In this document: one piece after another, positions 25,101 to 37,510 of the stretch
How positions within the stretch are numbered: position 1 is the stretch's first letter
Layout: each line of letters opens with the position of its first letter
Origin: Agelaius tricolor
Taxonomy: Eukaryota; Chordata; Aves; Passeriformes; Icteridae
Length of the DNA: 64,000 bases
Assembly: GCA_023055355.1 (NCBI GenBank)
Contig: JALJCS010000038.1
Coordinates: 1,922,001-1,986,000, forward strand
Direction of reading: 5' to 3'
Notes under the pieces: model-generated
What the model was told of the DNA's origin: nothing
Databases searched by the model: none
The model's input: only the letters and a program-made list of their open reading frames with translations
Position numbers and translations under genes: made by a program

Positions 25101-25789
25101 AAGAAGCCACTGCCTCATTGGCTGCCCACGGTGAAATAATTTATATTGTTATTTCCTCACCCAAATTACAAGGATTGTAAAGAAGCTTCAGAAATTCAGA
25201 GTAATCAGAGCTTTGGAGGCTCAGATCCCACTGCTGCCACACGAGTGGAAGACCCACTATTGCAACTGAGAGTTTTGCCAGCCCAAAGACTGCAAAAAAA
25301 ATTGGTCCCTGAGTGTTTTCTACCAATTTTTCTCTTGTTATTTTCTTCAATAGTTAATGGAAAGCGAGGACAAGTGGAGATCATTTAAAAATAATCTTTT
25401 GGGCCTCTCCATGGGTTTATTGCCAGGATCTATTTAGAGAAGCATAAAGCTGTAGGGGGGCTATAACTTTACTGTATATTCCACAAGCTGTTTAGGAAAA
25501 CCAGGAGCCTTTGGACTCACACCCAGCTCATTTTGCCATGTCTCCCTCTCCTCACAAACACACCCACGCACGTGTGTGCAGGGACTTCCAGCTGCTAATT
25601 GAATTCCCCCTTATGAAAGCCTTAACAAATTGTAAGTGACCTTTTATACAAATTTCAAAGTCAAGGATTCGCCCACTAACTGCACATCCCTCTTCTGCCA
25701 TTCACTGTTACGCAAAACCCACAAACAATTAAAAGAAATAATGAAGAGCCCAGCGGCCCTCTTTCCTAATTAGCTGCAGGAGGCAGGGC

Positions 25790-26010
25790 TGGGGAGTGTG
25801 GTTAAGTGCTTCAATTACCTCGGCCCTCCTCGCAGCCCTTGTTAGAAGAGACAGGTCCAGGGGCCAAAGGGGAACAATTAAGGCGAGGCAGAGCCCGCAG
25901 TTTGCAGGGGGATGCCGGGGCCGTGCCGGCTCTCACACAGGAGCCAGAGCTGTAATCATACCCCAGCTTCCTGCTGGGCTACACAGAGACAAATTAATGG
26001 GAGATAGATT
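25790..26010. promoter_or_regulatory. Candidate regulatory block with retained CpGs
   Basis: Unique sequence within the CFAP77 intron in which CpGs (cctcgg, cctcgc, ggcgagg, gccggggccgtgccgg) persist in a CpG-poor neighbourhood next to 'aacaattaa' motifs. Retained CpGs outside an island can mark an unmethylated regulatory element. Inference only. Confidence 0.25.
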
Positions 26011-26254
26011 GCTACCTGCAGCCCATCAGTAACCAGGGAGGCAGGAGGCGATACAGCACTGCAAGGGAGCCATAACCTGCATTTCCCTCTGCTCTCAGCC
26101 CCCTTTTAGGGCAGAGGGACCTGAGCACTAATACCTCACTGCTGCCTACACTGGGGATACCCCACGGCCCCAAACAGAATCTCAGATCCCAGCTTGAGCT
26201 TTATCTGCTGGAGTTAATCCCAATGGTAGCTGCTCCAGAGGTGCTGGAGACCAA

Positions 26255-26330
26255 ACTCTTCCCCAGTAAGAAACAGGCTGGACTCGACCTTGAAGGTCTT
26301 TTCCAACCCTAATTCTATAGAAAAGAATGG
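26255..26330 (+). mobile_element. CR1 LINE 3'-end fragment
   Basis: The sequence 'ggactcgaccttgaaggtc' followed by 'ttttccaaccctaattctata' is the sense 3' terminus of avian CR1. The following bases repeat 'attctataagaaac' twice up to about 26380, consistent with decay or expansion of the short terminal repeat typical of CR1 ends. Confidence 0.75.
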
Positions 26331-27059
26331 TCCTTTAAGAACCATTCTATAAGAAACTGGTTCTATAAGAAACCAACCTGAGCTGGTGGGAGCTGGTTCT
26401 GCTGGGAGATTCTATACAGACACTTCTGTCACAGGACAAATCCTTCCCAGCATGTAGAATATAAAAGTGGTGCCTCTGTAGCTGTGTCTCCTGGGGACTG
26501 AAGGCCCCAAAACCAGATCCTGACTGTGCAGCAAAAGCACATCTTAGGTGGAAGGACAGCAACAAGAACTAAATCCCCCTGTAACCTCATTAACCTTTCT
26601 AGGAAGGGTTAAATTTTCAGCATAGACAGTGGTGCAGCAACACAATTTTAATGTCACAGGCATGAACAAACTCCATTCTGTGATGGATCTGTTGCATGAG
26701 CAGCTGTGCAGGGCCAGATCCTGCAGCCTGGAAGCTGCCACTGGGATTGGAGCAGTGGCACCCATGCTCTGCTCCCTGCTCCAGCAGCAGGAAAAGCACT
26801 GCCCTGGCTGCAGAGCCACACACAAACCCCACGGGCAGAGCTCTGCACTGAAATATTTACGTGCTTTTGAATTATCCAGGAAAAAAAAAAAGCACTCACA
26901 AGTCAAGTTTTTACCCTTTTGCAACAGAACTTAGCAATCAAATTGATTGCACCTTTCAAGTTGATGTAAAACCCCTTCCTGAGCAAAGTCCTTTGCACCC
27001 ACTTTAGCCAAGCACCTTTTTTTGCAGCTGATGTATAAACCTTTGAAAATAAGTTTGAG

Positions 27060-27350
27060 GGGAGACTGACAACCTTGAAACCTCAAGAGCAGCATGGCAT
27101 TGACGGGCGAGGCTCCCTGAGCTCAGTATTATGGATAGATTTTAATTTTATTTTAACAAAATAGCTGTCTCCAGTGGAAGAAGCATCAAGAGCTAAATGA
27201 GGACCCGTCTTGAGCTGAATCACGTTGAACAGACCTCGGCACTGTCATTGATTTTCTGGGAAGAAAAAAAATGCCTCTGGCTACTAAACCAAATTAGTAG
27301 TCACTGATGACCAATTATTTTGCCCCACTGTGAACGGGGAGGCGTACTAA
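27060..27350. promoter_or_regulatory. Candidate AT-rich regulatory block
   Basis: Unique sequence with scattered CpGs ('ttgacgggcgagg', 'atcacgttgaac'), several ATTA or TAAT cores and 'gaccaattattttg'. No repeat or reading frame explains it. It resembles other candidate elements in this intron. Conservation untested. Confidence 0.25.
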
Positions 27351-30300
27351 AATTCCAGTTTGTCAGACCCAAGGCTCTCTTCTCAAACGCCTTTCAACAA
27401 GCGTGTACCAAAAACCTCTCAGATGGTTCTGATGCCTTCCTGTTTTCGGCAACTTCTCCTTCTCCAAAGTTTTAATGAGCTGCTGCTCTGAGGAGAGCCT
27501 GCCACAAAGTGAGCCCTTGCCTGCACGCTGGAGCACTATTTGGCATTGGCACAAATCACAGCTGTCAGGATTTATACACACATACACAAAAAAAGTGTCA
27601 GCCTAATGTTTGCAAATTATAATTACCATTTCTCTTGCATCTCCCTGGTGCCTTCATTTTAGATAAATCCCAGCTCCGAGGTATCAGCTGCAAAGCACTG
27701 AAGGCTCATATTGAATGGAATAGATTTAACTAGTTTGTAGCTCATTTAAGGCCTACACTGTTTTATTTTAATATTGTTAATACTTTATTATACTTTTTAA
27801 CACTGTTTTCACAGTAAAATAGCCTATTAGGAGGCTGCAGCTTCTTTTCCAGGGGATGTCTGGCACACTAGAATTCCACATTGTATAACCAAGTTAGCAG
27901 GTGCTTGTCATTTCAGTTGAAAATAGGTCTGTACCCTGACTCTTGAAAGTAAATTAGAGAGATTCTATTAAAGAGACAGGAACTGTTTCAGGGATAATAG
28001 TTTTGAAAATGTGCACAGATAAATTTTAAAATATTTAGGAAATGTCAGCATTAGAAGTGGCTCCAACTATTTGACTATAAAAGGAAGCAGATGAGTATTT
28101 TTTTCCCCAACAATTATAAATAATTTGTTACATCCTATCAGAACTTCTTTGCCTTTCCTTTCTGTGGCAGGGTGCTTGTGCCAAAACAAGGAGATCTGAG
28201 TTACTGTGAATGAGATGGGTTTTAATGTGCAATAAGCATTTCCAGAGGATGCTTCCTTCCCCCGCTTCCCCCGCAGCATCCGCAGACATCAACAGCAAAG
28301 CCCTCCCTGTTCAGGAGCCACATCTGGGCAGGGTGACAAAAGGAAAGGGAGCACACCAGCCATTGATCCCTGTCCTTAAGTAACACCAAGGCTAAAGGAC
28401 ATTTTCCCAAAGGCCAGCTGCGAGTCAGAGCTGTCACGCTGCCAGGCAGCGGCGATATCGGGGCCAAATTCCCCATCCCTGTGCTGAGACCAGGCTTTGA
28501 CCTACCAAGGAAAAGCCACCTCGCTGAGATCCCTGCAGTCACCTTAAAGAGGTGCTCCCTGATGTCCCCTGCTCTTCCCCACTGTCTCAGAGCTTCTCTC
28601 AAAGGAGGAAAAGCCAGAGGAAGCCTCAGCCCCAGCAGGGCTTGTGTGGATTACCGAGCACAGGAGTCATTCCCAGAGATTTCAGAGAGGCAGTTCATGT
28701 GTGCATCATTCTAGGCATGATTCTATACTTTGCTGGATCAGGACTTAAATGTGATTAATCACACGGCAGGGAAGGATCTCTGAAGAGCATCAACCCAAAT
28801 GTGTCCTTTCAAGCATTTACTTACAAGCCAGCTGTGGACCATCAGTCACCAACTGGCTGGTCCACTGGAGATGGTAAAAGTCACCTCCATAGAGATGTGA
28901 AAATACATTCAACTTAACAAAAAACCTCCAAAAATCAATAATCAAAGCCTGCACACAAAGGCTTAGTGCTTTCCTGCATCTCTCCCTGCTATTCCTGCAC
29001 ACCAGGAAAGCTCCTGCCTTGGAGAGCTAAGGAAGAGCAAGCAAGCAAAGCTCACCATGTGTTTGTGTCAGGAATACCAACATTTACACCACACCACAAG
29101 ACTGGAGACCTAAACAGATAACAACACACTTTACCACTGGATTGCCACACCTTTTAACCTTTTAAATATTTTGCCCAGCTGTGATCAGCATGAAATGCCA
29201 AACTGGAAGGGAAGGAGGGGAAAGAAGAGGGGACAAAGGGTAAATGTCAGCGTTGCCTTTGGCACTGGGTGTCTCCAGATAATGGTCTGGAGCAGCAGAG
29301 CTGATTTGCAAGCAAAGGCTTGAAAAGCCCTGCAGCATGTGATCTATGAAACAGGAGGCCTGCAGAAGGATGTCTCCTCTGATATGAATGTCCCCTTGGG
29401 ATGGATATTGCTGGATTGCACATCCAGCATCATTAGAAAACACAACCATAGATTAGGCTGTTTTGAAGCATGTGGTGTGCAATAATTAAGTAATAAAAGT
29501 CACCACGGGGGTGAAGGAACAAGAAACAGAAGAGTTACTATTTGCATACAGGCTGCTGGCGCCCTCAGTGATCATCAAGGATTCTCCAGGCTGCTAAAAG
29601 CTGGCAGCTGTCAATTCTGGACCCACTCCTGCCATAAACCACAAAGCACCAGCTCACTCTATGGCACATGGGCTCTTTGCAGAAACAGGTGGAGCTGGTG
29701 GCCCAGAAACAGCCCAGCAGCCCCCCCAAGTCCCCAGTGTCCTGCAGTTGGTCTGCACAGGCAGGACCAGCCCTGGCTCTGCAGGCTACAGGTGGGGGCA
29801 GAGCTAGAGATGAGAGCCCCACAGTCATCAGCTGCTGCCAAGGTGGGAAAAGTCCCTCCTTAGCAAGGTGTGCAAGGACAAGACCAATACAACTTGAGCT
29901 TGAAGTCCTTCATCACCCTCAGGTGTTTGCCTCTGGGGTACAGGAATAGCAGCAGGACCATGGGAATTACTGATTTGCTGTCCCTGCCACTGCCAGCTCT
30001 GCCTCCCATGGTGGCTGATGAAGTATCCTCACTTGCAAGGAGCAAGGCTCAACAATTTCAGGCTGCAGCTTTGTCACAAGCTGGTCAGGCTAATGCCAGC
30101 TCAGAGCAGCTGAATAGGACACTGGCCAACAAGCAGCTGCCTTTTCCTAGAACCTGGGTCATGTGCAGCTCCTCCCCTCTGCTGTCTCCTCCTTGTTCTC
30201 TGAAATCCCCTTTCAAGGGGCAAATGCACCTGCTCTGTGCAGCTGGGGCTCCAGACCAGGGCTCAGCATTTCAGCTCCCCTTTCTGCTGCAGACCCCTGA

Positions 30301-30823
30301 CCATCTGCATGGGGTCCATTTTTAGCCCTACTCAGACTGCTTAGGACTGCACTTACTCCTCTCACCCCATCCATCACTGCACATTTGCAGCCTTTGGTGC
30401 ACCACACCAGAGAGGTTTCAATAGCAAAGGCAGTGTTATTTTAGCAAAACTTGGCACCCAGGGGTTCTTCCCCTGAAGGGAAACCAACCAGAGCTGCTCC
30501 ATTGGGTACCAGCTGGGAGAGGCTCTCCTGAAGCTCCAGCAGGGCCCAAAGCTGAGCTGCAGCCTGTGGTGCCTGTGGTCCTTCCAGGGCTCAGACAGAG
30601 CTGCTGAAACCTGCCCTGTAAAAGGTTCTGCAATTGTTCCAGTTCTGGCACAGGTTACCAGAGATGTTTTCACTGCAAATGATTTTGAGGTTTCCTGAGG
30701 AGGAGAAATCCTTTCCCAGTGCAAGTCTTTATTGATGTTCTCACCAGTCACTTTCCAGGAGCAGAGATGTGAACCAGCACAAGGAGGCAAAGATTAAATT
30801 GGTGTCTTTTCAATGTTTTCCAG

Positions 30824-30926
30824 GCCTCCCACTCCCTTTTTTGACCTCATGCAACACAGATACAAGGAGCTGTGGATGGAGGAGCAGAGAGCCCGGACCA
30901 GAGTCCAGCACGTGGTGAAGAAAAAG
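30824..30926 (+). CDS. CFAP77: CFAP77, internal coding exon (FFDLMQHRY exon)
   Basis: This 103-nt exon is bounded by acceptor gttttccag and donor GTGGGA (30927). Its first base completes the Arg codon left by the previous exon, giving RPPTPFFDLMQHRYKELW, then a charged stretch EEQRARTRVQHVVKKK that looks helical. Human CFAP77 carries a closely similar RPSTPFFDLLQHRY motif, which makes this the most diagnostic exon of the gene. It ends in phase 0, matching the next exon. Confidence 0.92.
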
Positions 30927-31989
30927 GTGGGAACAGTCCAGCAAAGCTTTCCCCTGATGTGCACAGCACTACTGGGCACAACCCCCACTGTCCTACCCCA
31001 TAAGGGACAAATGGGCAGCTCCCAGCCCTGGGAAAGGCTCTCAGCTGGGAAAACATCCCCCTGACTACTACAAGGCTGATGAAGCCTAACAAAGATGAGC
31101 ATCCCCCTGCCAGGAGCCCCACAGGCTGTATTTGGACATCAGCTCTGCCCAGGTTACCTGTGACAGTGGCCACAACCAAGGAACAAGCAGCAAATGCTGC
31201 AAGGACAGCCCCAGCCCTGAGCCTGGCATGGTGAGGTTGGTGCAGCACCCACAGCAGCTGTTGGAGTGTAAGGCTGTGCTGTTAAACAAACCAACATTGT
31301 AATATCATTTAAAAGCAGCCAATGACTGTTTTATTAGTTAATGGCTCAAAGAAGAGTCGGGCTAATATGGTAATGACCAATTTCAATGGGCTTACTGCCA
31401 TCACAAACTGTGCTTTATAGTTGAAGTGCAGGAATACAGTGCCCTTAATTAGCAGCTATTTTATGAATACACCAGCCTGGGACATTGGAAAGTGCATCCC
31501 TACTTTATCTACTAATGACTGATGTTTTTAATCACTAAAGTTGCCTCCATCAAGCTCCCAAGCCTGCAGCCACCAATTACTGAGTTAAGCAACACAAACC
31601 TGTATCCTAGACCACAGAGCAGACAAATTCTCAGGGTATCCAGGTACCTGCACTGGCTTGTGCTGGGATTATTGAGCACTGTGACCTGAAATTAATCAGG
31701 AGAGCCAGGAAACCCCACCATTGTGAGGGTGCTGGAAGGGACTTTCCCAGTTAGGGATGAGCTTTTAGCTCATTGCTGTAGCTCAGGGCACAGGCTTAGG
31801 GTTAGTGGTTGGTGGGCAGCAGTCACCTCCTTCTATAAAGAGAAACTGAGAGCTGACAGCTGCTCATATGTTTTAACTATCAGTATTGGCTGCATGGACA
31901 AGGAAAACTCCCCAGATCATGGAATTGTGATCATCAACCCAAAGCAACTGTTGGCCTCATCCATCCCAGTGTCACTGCATTGCATGACA
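30927..31989 (+). other. CFAP77: CFAP77 intron, non-repetitive part
   Basis: Unique intronic sequence with no supported gene. It includes an AT-rich stretch (31280-31560) with TTAATTAG-type motifs. It ends where the 48-50 bp splice-acceptor minisatellite begins. Confidence 0.7.
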
Positions 31990-32441
31990 GAGCTGATGTG
32001 CACAGCTGTGCAGCTGTTTGGGCCACTGCTGTTTCTCTTTGGTTGCAGACACATGCAGAGCAGCAGTTTGAGCCCATCTTGGTCACTTTTGGTTGCAGAC
32101 ATGTGAAGTGCAGCAGTTTGAGGTGCTGGTGTTTCTCTTCAGTTGCAGACAAGAGAAGTGAGCAGTTTGAGCCCACTCTTGCTTACCCTTGGTTGCAGAC
32201 ATGTGAAATGCAGCAGTTTGAGCCCCTGGAGTTTCTCTTTGCTTGCAGACACGTGCAGAGCAGCAGTCTGAGCCCCGTGTCTGTGTTTGCTTGCAGACAA
32301 GTGCAGAGCAGCAGTCTGAGCCCCGTGTCTGTGTTTGCTTGCAGACAAGTGCAGAGCAGCAGTCTGAGCCCCTGTGTCTGTGTTTGCTTGCAGACAAGTG
32401 CAGAGCAGCAGTCTGAGCCCCGTGTCTGTGTTTGCTTGCAG
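31990..32441 (+). repeat. Splice-acceptor minisatellite, nine units of 48-50 bp
   Basis: Nine consecutive units each contain a T-rich tract followed by TTGCAG, with G at 32048, 32098, 32148, 32198, 32248, 32296, 32344, 32393 and 32441. The spacings are 50, 50, 50, 50, 48, 48, 49 and 48 bp. After each of the first eight comes 'acatgtga' or 'acaagtgc' and a 'gcagcagtytgagccc' core. The ninth CAG is the real acceptor of the next CFAP77 exon. The last four units are the most alike, so the array probably grew recently from the exon side. The frame read through the array is open into the exon; acceptors at 32048, 32198 and 32393 would give in-frame extensions. Confidence 0.93.
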
Positions 32442-32537
32442 ATGGGCGAGGTGCGCGAGAACCGCACCACATTCCTGCGCACGCACCCGCTGCCCATGAA
32501 GGAGGAATCCTTCTGGCACCTCCAGCGCTTTGAGAAG
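32442..32537 (+). CDS. CFAP77: CFAP77, internal coding exon (RTHPLP exon)
   Basis: This 96-nt phase-0 exon follows acceptor tttgcttgcag, which is also the last unit of the tandem array, and precedes donor GTACAG at 32538. It encodes MGEVRENRTTFLRTHPLP, then an EESFWHLQRFEK stretch, corresponding to the RSSQLRKYKPP...LWHM..FQK region of the human protein. GC content and CpG density jump at the exon edge compared with the array, as expected for constrained coding DNA. The exon encoding the C-terminus should follow but was not recognised. Confidence 0.85.
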
Positions 32538-35500
32538 GTACAGGGCCCCCAGAGCCCATCCCCTGACCAAAGACAACTTTTCTGGGCCTCTACAAGCACC
32601 TGATTGAAATCAGGGACACACTCTAGCCTTGCCCACATGCCCCAATGAATGATGTTCTCAACTCAGAGCTCCCCATGAGCCAGACCTTAAAATGGTTCCA
32701 GATATGTTCAACCCCTCAGTGTTTGAGCATCAGGGTGGGATATTTTTTGCCAGCCATAAGCCCTGGAAGAGAGGCAGCAGTTGTCCAGATAATAACATAT
32801 TTTGTAACTTTTGTGCACTTTCAAAAGCTTCCTGAGATGAGAAACACCTTTTTATATCTTGTTGTTAGTACAGGGTGGCCATTGCTCTACAAGAGCCCTA
32901 CACAAGCAGGACAGTCACACCTGCATTTTGGGGCCCTGCCCATTTCATCAGCTCTCACTATAACTAATTCAAACCACACCAGATGTTTCAAGAAGTTTTT
33001 CCACCCCAGGATTAGAGCTTTCCAGAAAGCTTACACTCTTGATACCTCTCTAAACTACCTGATTGACAATGTTCACCCTGAGACAAAGCAAAGGGTCTGG
33101 CCAGGTTAGAGATGTCCTTGACACTTCCTTTAATTGATCCAAATAAGAGCCAAGGTGAAGATTTCTTGTTCTAGTGATGGGATCTAAACATCTCCCTGAA
33201 TTCATCTGTGCAACCTGCTGTGCTCTGGGGTACTTGTTAGAATTCCATTAGCTTTGTTTGTGGTGTAAATTATATGGAAACTTCCAGTGAAGAACTAGGG
33301 GAGGTTTTAGGAGAGAAGGGGAAAGAGCTGGACCAGTGGAATGGAAAGGAGACACCAGAAAGTGAAAGCTGAAGCCTTGCAGGGAGTTTACATGGCCAAA
33401 ATCATATTTGGCAGTGATAGATACCACTGCAAAAAGCTCTCAGCTCTCTGTCCTGGCCCTTCTTCTGGTGGGGTTAATTTTTTTGCCACGCTGTTGATTT
33501 CTAACCACACTTTAAGCAGCAAAGAAGCCCTGTGATTTCCTGAAGGTAATTTACTTGTACAAGTTGGAGAGTTTTACCCAAGAAATGTGCTGTGCACCAC
33601 CTTGATGTATTCCTCTCCTGTCCTGTCTAAGAGTGCCCCATTAGCATATGTCAGTAATCATTTATCCCCACTGCCTGTCAGCTCGGAGCTGCTGCTGCGC
33701 GGGAACATGACCGATCGCTGTTAAACAGATTGTGAGAGTCACACGAGATCCTGGGGCAAGCCTCCTCTTTAGAGCTCCTCTCACCCCAGACCTTTCCATC
33801 ACTGTTCATTTTTCAGCCTGGGTTTTGCTTTGTGCTTTCCCTTTTGTTTCATCAGTGGCTGTGGTTGGGTTCCTGCCCCAGCCATGGGTCTCAAACCTTC
33901 AAATCTTTCCTTCTTCTCGTTCTCCTTTTTCTTCTCCCTTTCCCTTCCTTCTCAGAAGCAGAAATCCAGCTCATTTTGCACAGCCTCTGCAGATTTTCCA
34001 CTCCTCCTTTCTCATTGAACTGCCCTGGAAGGTTTGCCTTTCCCCAGTCACAGATTTAACAGGCACAGCCCACATTAGAACTTGGATCAAGGAATTTGTT
34101 GCTCACTTCACCTTCAGTGCATGGTTTCCACCATGGGAAAATAACTCCACTTGGACATCCATAAATGTTTACCCAGTTAAAAGCAGTAACAACCTGGAGG
34201 AAGTTAAGGGTTCCCAGAGATATTTGGTGGTCTCCAAACTGTTCTTTAAGTACTCTTCCAAAGGAGGGTTCTACAGAGATGATGGAATGGTTTTGAAAGC
34301 CAGACTGACCTAACCCAGGGACTCCAGGAGTCAATGTCAGTCCCTCCTTTACTGAGGTGACAAATGACCAAAACACTGCCTCTAATCCATGTAGAAACCT
34401 CATCCTACTGTGCAAGAAGAATGAGAAAAGCAACCACAAAAATATCACCTCACAGAAACCTTGTTAGCATTGTTAGCAGACTCAATCTCCATGTTTCTAC
34501 CAGCCTCTGGTGGCTTTGTCCTGCTCTGACCAGTACAGAAGATGCTCATGACTTGAGAAATACTCCAGACCCTGGGCAAGAATATTCAGAGACTCCATTG
34601 CCTGACCACAGCCTCAATTTAAACTTTATTTCCATGTGATCTAAGGCAGGTGTGAGGTGCAGGAGTGTGATATTCTCAAGCCACTCATCCTTCTGGTCAC
34701 TCAGTCACTTCATCATCTGGAATAACACCTTTCAGTCTGGCCTGCTCTGGGTCTGAGAGGAGCAACACCCAGCCACTGAAGTAGTTATAATCCAAAAGAG
34801 GGGCAGCAGGAAGGTGAGATTTTGTTCCTTTAGGCCCATAAAAATCATCAAGAATGATTTTTTTCATTCCCACTGTGACCCCTACAGAGAGCTGCAGAAA
34901 CTGGGCATGGGTATCTCTGCTGGCTCTTAAACTGGGTTTTCCATTCAGTCCCTGGCACCATGAAAGCTTGCCCAAGAAGTGGAAGAGAAGAAAACAAAGG
35001 AGCTTTTCCCTCCCCACTAATTGCATCCACTTGCTCTCTGCATTGCCAGAGCTGCATGACATTACATAGTCATTCAGTCAGTAAAATATGGACAAATTGA
35101 CTATATTTTCATTTGGATTTAGGTTTCAGCCCCACTGCCCACACTGTTAAGCTAACTGGGTGATTTACAGGCTCTCCCACACCGGGTGCTCCTGTTTGAT
35201 CTGGCCTGTGGTCTCCTGGGCCCCCCAGCTCACCAAGGCAAGCAGGTCACAGGGAGCCAGTCCTGTCCTGATGGCCAGTTCATTAGGGAAAGTTGCTGCA
35301 CTGAAATGTTTATTTATTTATTTATTTTTAACTAAACCAAGCAGATGTTAACTCCTTACTCACCTCAGCAAGATGCTTCTACTGCCCTCCTCTTCCTCAG
35401 CCATCCCCCAAAGCAAACAGCTCTGCCTTGCTTTGCCTGCAGTGACACAATTCCAGGGCTCAAGTTTTGCCAGCATGGCTGGGACTGTGCCCCAAAATTT

Positions 35501-35574
35501 AATTTATTTGTAGATGTGGGACTGCATTCCCTGGGGACTGTACTCTCAGGCATCCAGCATGGACATAAATCATG

Positions 35575-35942
35575 CAATGGTTTGGGTTGGAAATGGGCCT
35601 TGAAAATCATCTTGTTCCAACCCCCTGCCATGAGCAGGGACATCTTCCACTGGACCAGGTTGCTCCATCCAGCCTGGCTTGGAACACTTCTACAGATGGG
35701 GCAGCCACAGCTTCTCTGGGCATCCTGTTTCAATGCCTTACCACCCTCACAGGGAAAAAAAATGTTTTCTAGTATCCAATCTAAACTTACTCTCTTTCAA
35801 TTTGAACCCATTCTCCCTTGTCCTGTCACTCTGGGTTCTTATAATAGTCTTGCCCCATCTTTCCTGTAAGTTCCCTTCAGGTCACCCCAAAACCTTCTCT
35901 GTTCCAGACTGCACAATCCCAATTCTCTCAGCCTCCTGTCCC
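35575..35942 (-). mobile_element. CR1 LINE fragment, about 370 bp
   Basis: This is the reverse complement of the avian CR1 3' region. Recognisable landmarks in order are 'ggtttgggttgga', 'ccaaccccctgccatg.gcaggga', 'ccactggaccaggttgctcc', 'cctggcttggaacacttc', 'accaccctcacagg' and 'cccttgtcctgtcac'. It has diverged, with an A-run insertion near 35755, and has no open coding region. A 5'-truncated, inactive copy. Confidence 0.9.
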
Positions 35943-36359
35943 CCACGTTTGTCCTAGCCCTGTGTCACTCCTCACCTGTTGGCTCAGGCAGAATTGTGTC
36001 AGCCAAACTCTGCAAAGGGCATTGCTGCCCAAATGCAGCATCTCCCCCTGTGTCAGGCCAGGCTGAGGCTCCAGCCACGTCCACCTGAACATTTGATGGT
36101 CACTATCCAAACCCCTAAGTCAATATTAGCCACCCCCAATATATTTCCAAGGCTCTATCAAGCCAAGAAGGATTCATGCAGCAACAAAGCAGCAACACAG
36201 GACAGAATTCACCAACGTGTCAAAACAGCTCCGTGCACCTCCTGTCACTGACACACACCAGGGTTCTTCCTTTGCTCATTAGAGAATCCCAGCTCACAGA
36301 GACACTCAGGTGGCTTGTTTACTTGACCAAGCAAGGGGAAGGAAAGGAAATGCAGCAAC

Positions 36360-36760
36360 TTTGGACAAGACTTTTGTCACCGCTCGCTGCCTCCCCGAGC
36401 AGATGAAACGCGCGGCGCGGGTGCGCGATATGAATAAGCGATAAGCAATTGACGAGCAAGTGTTCGGGTACCTTGGCAAAAGACTTAATTTGCAACCTGG
36501 CACAAAATCAAAGGCTCTGTCAACGGCTGAGCGGCTCTCCTGCGTACGCCTTGCATTACCTGGGAAAGCTCTGTCAGGTAAATTTCCACTGAAAGTAATT
36601 AGAGGAATCCCCACTGTATAAAGTTTGCAGCAAAAAATTCTGGGCTCCCGGAATTTGATTCTCACCAGGGATCCGATACCTGCTCGCAGCCTGATCCTTC
36701 GTCAGAATTAACAGCTGAGGTTTAACACGTACACACAAAAATGTTCTGCATTTTTTTTTA
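36360..36760. promoter_or_regulatory. Candidate enhancer with retained CpGs
   Basis: In AT-rich surroundings this block keeps an unusual number of CpGs (around 36381-36475 and 36525-36545). They are mixed with 'gataagcgataagcaattgacg'-like homeodomain or GATA-type motifs, 'acttaatttgcaacc' and 'atcaaaggc', a TCF/LEF-like core. It is unique and non-coding and sits about 11 kb upstream of BARHL1. This is among the strongest enhancer-like blocks seen by eye. Untested. Confidence 0.4.
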
Positions 36761-37510
36761 ATGCCTTACCTCTATTTTTGTCTATAGAGCTGAACTGACA
36801 AGCACAGCTCATGTAATCTTGCAGCTGTTGTCTTGTCAGAAAAGCCCAAGATTCTGCTTAAATAACCTGGGCTTGATACACACAGCACACAGGGCTGGCT
36901 GTTCAGGTACAGCATTGGTCCTCCTGGGTTTGAGGGCAGAAAAACTTCTGGGACTTGGAGTGCTATAAAACTCTTCTCCTGGGGCCTAAATACTGCTTAA
37001 ATAATAAAGCAATGAGTTCAAGAGCTTCCTGTCACCACACTGCCAGATCAATCCTCCCTTCTTCTGGGACTTGGGCTGACCAAAAAGAATTAAAATCAGT
37101 GTCAGCTGATGGTTGTTCAATGGCCCAAGTGACATGAGCTGGTGGCTCCCAGCCCTGCAGTGACAATCCAAAGCAGCATGACTGTGGCCTGTGGCACAAT
37201 GCAAACAGAGAGCACAACACCCTGCAGGGCTCCAAACAGGCAGCACAGACCCAGTTGCCCTGGGCACGATCCCTGCACGTCTCCTCTGGGCCCACAGCCA
37301 CTCCATGGCTAACTGCAGGCTCTGGGCCCCTGTCAGCACCACTACATTTCCTTGCAGATTCTGGAGGTTTTCTTGTTTTGCCTCCACAGTCAAAGATTCC
37401 GGCAATGCAATCACTCAAATCAGAGCAAAGCGTTTTCGTGATCCAGGTTTTCCCACTATCCCTTGTGCCCTGGACACTTAACCTCTCATCCCACACATTG
37501 CTGCCCTCTG

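Larger units (their letters stand above)
18127..30823 (+). other. CFAP77: CFAP77 intron, 12.7 kb
   Basis: This intron lies between the GHWD exon and the FFDLMQHRY exon. It starts with a strongly AT-rich segment and a possible transposable-element insertion, and later holds one CR1 3' end and several AT-rich candidate regulatory blocks. Long open frames such as the one around 22568-23419 are compositional and show no family motif. No RNA gene was recognised. Confidence 0.8.

Noticed and set aside
31980..32603. Long open frame on + across the acceptor array into the CFAP77 exon
   Set aside because: The frame is open because the short repeat unit lacks stops in that frame. The true exon begins at 32442; upstream reading is kept only as a splicing possibility.
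32083..32638. Overlapping minus-strand open frames of 145-158 codons
   Set aside because: Antisense reading of the same 48-50 bp repeat in several frames; they share the repeated peptide by construction.
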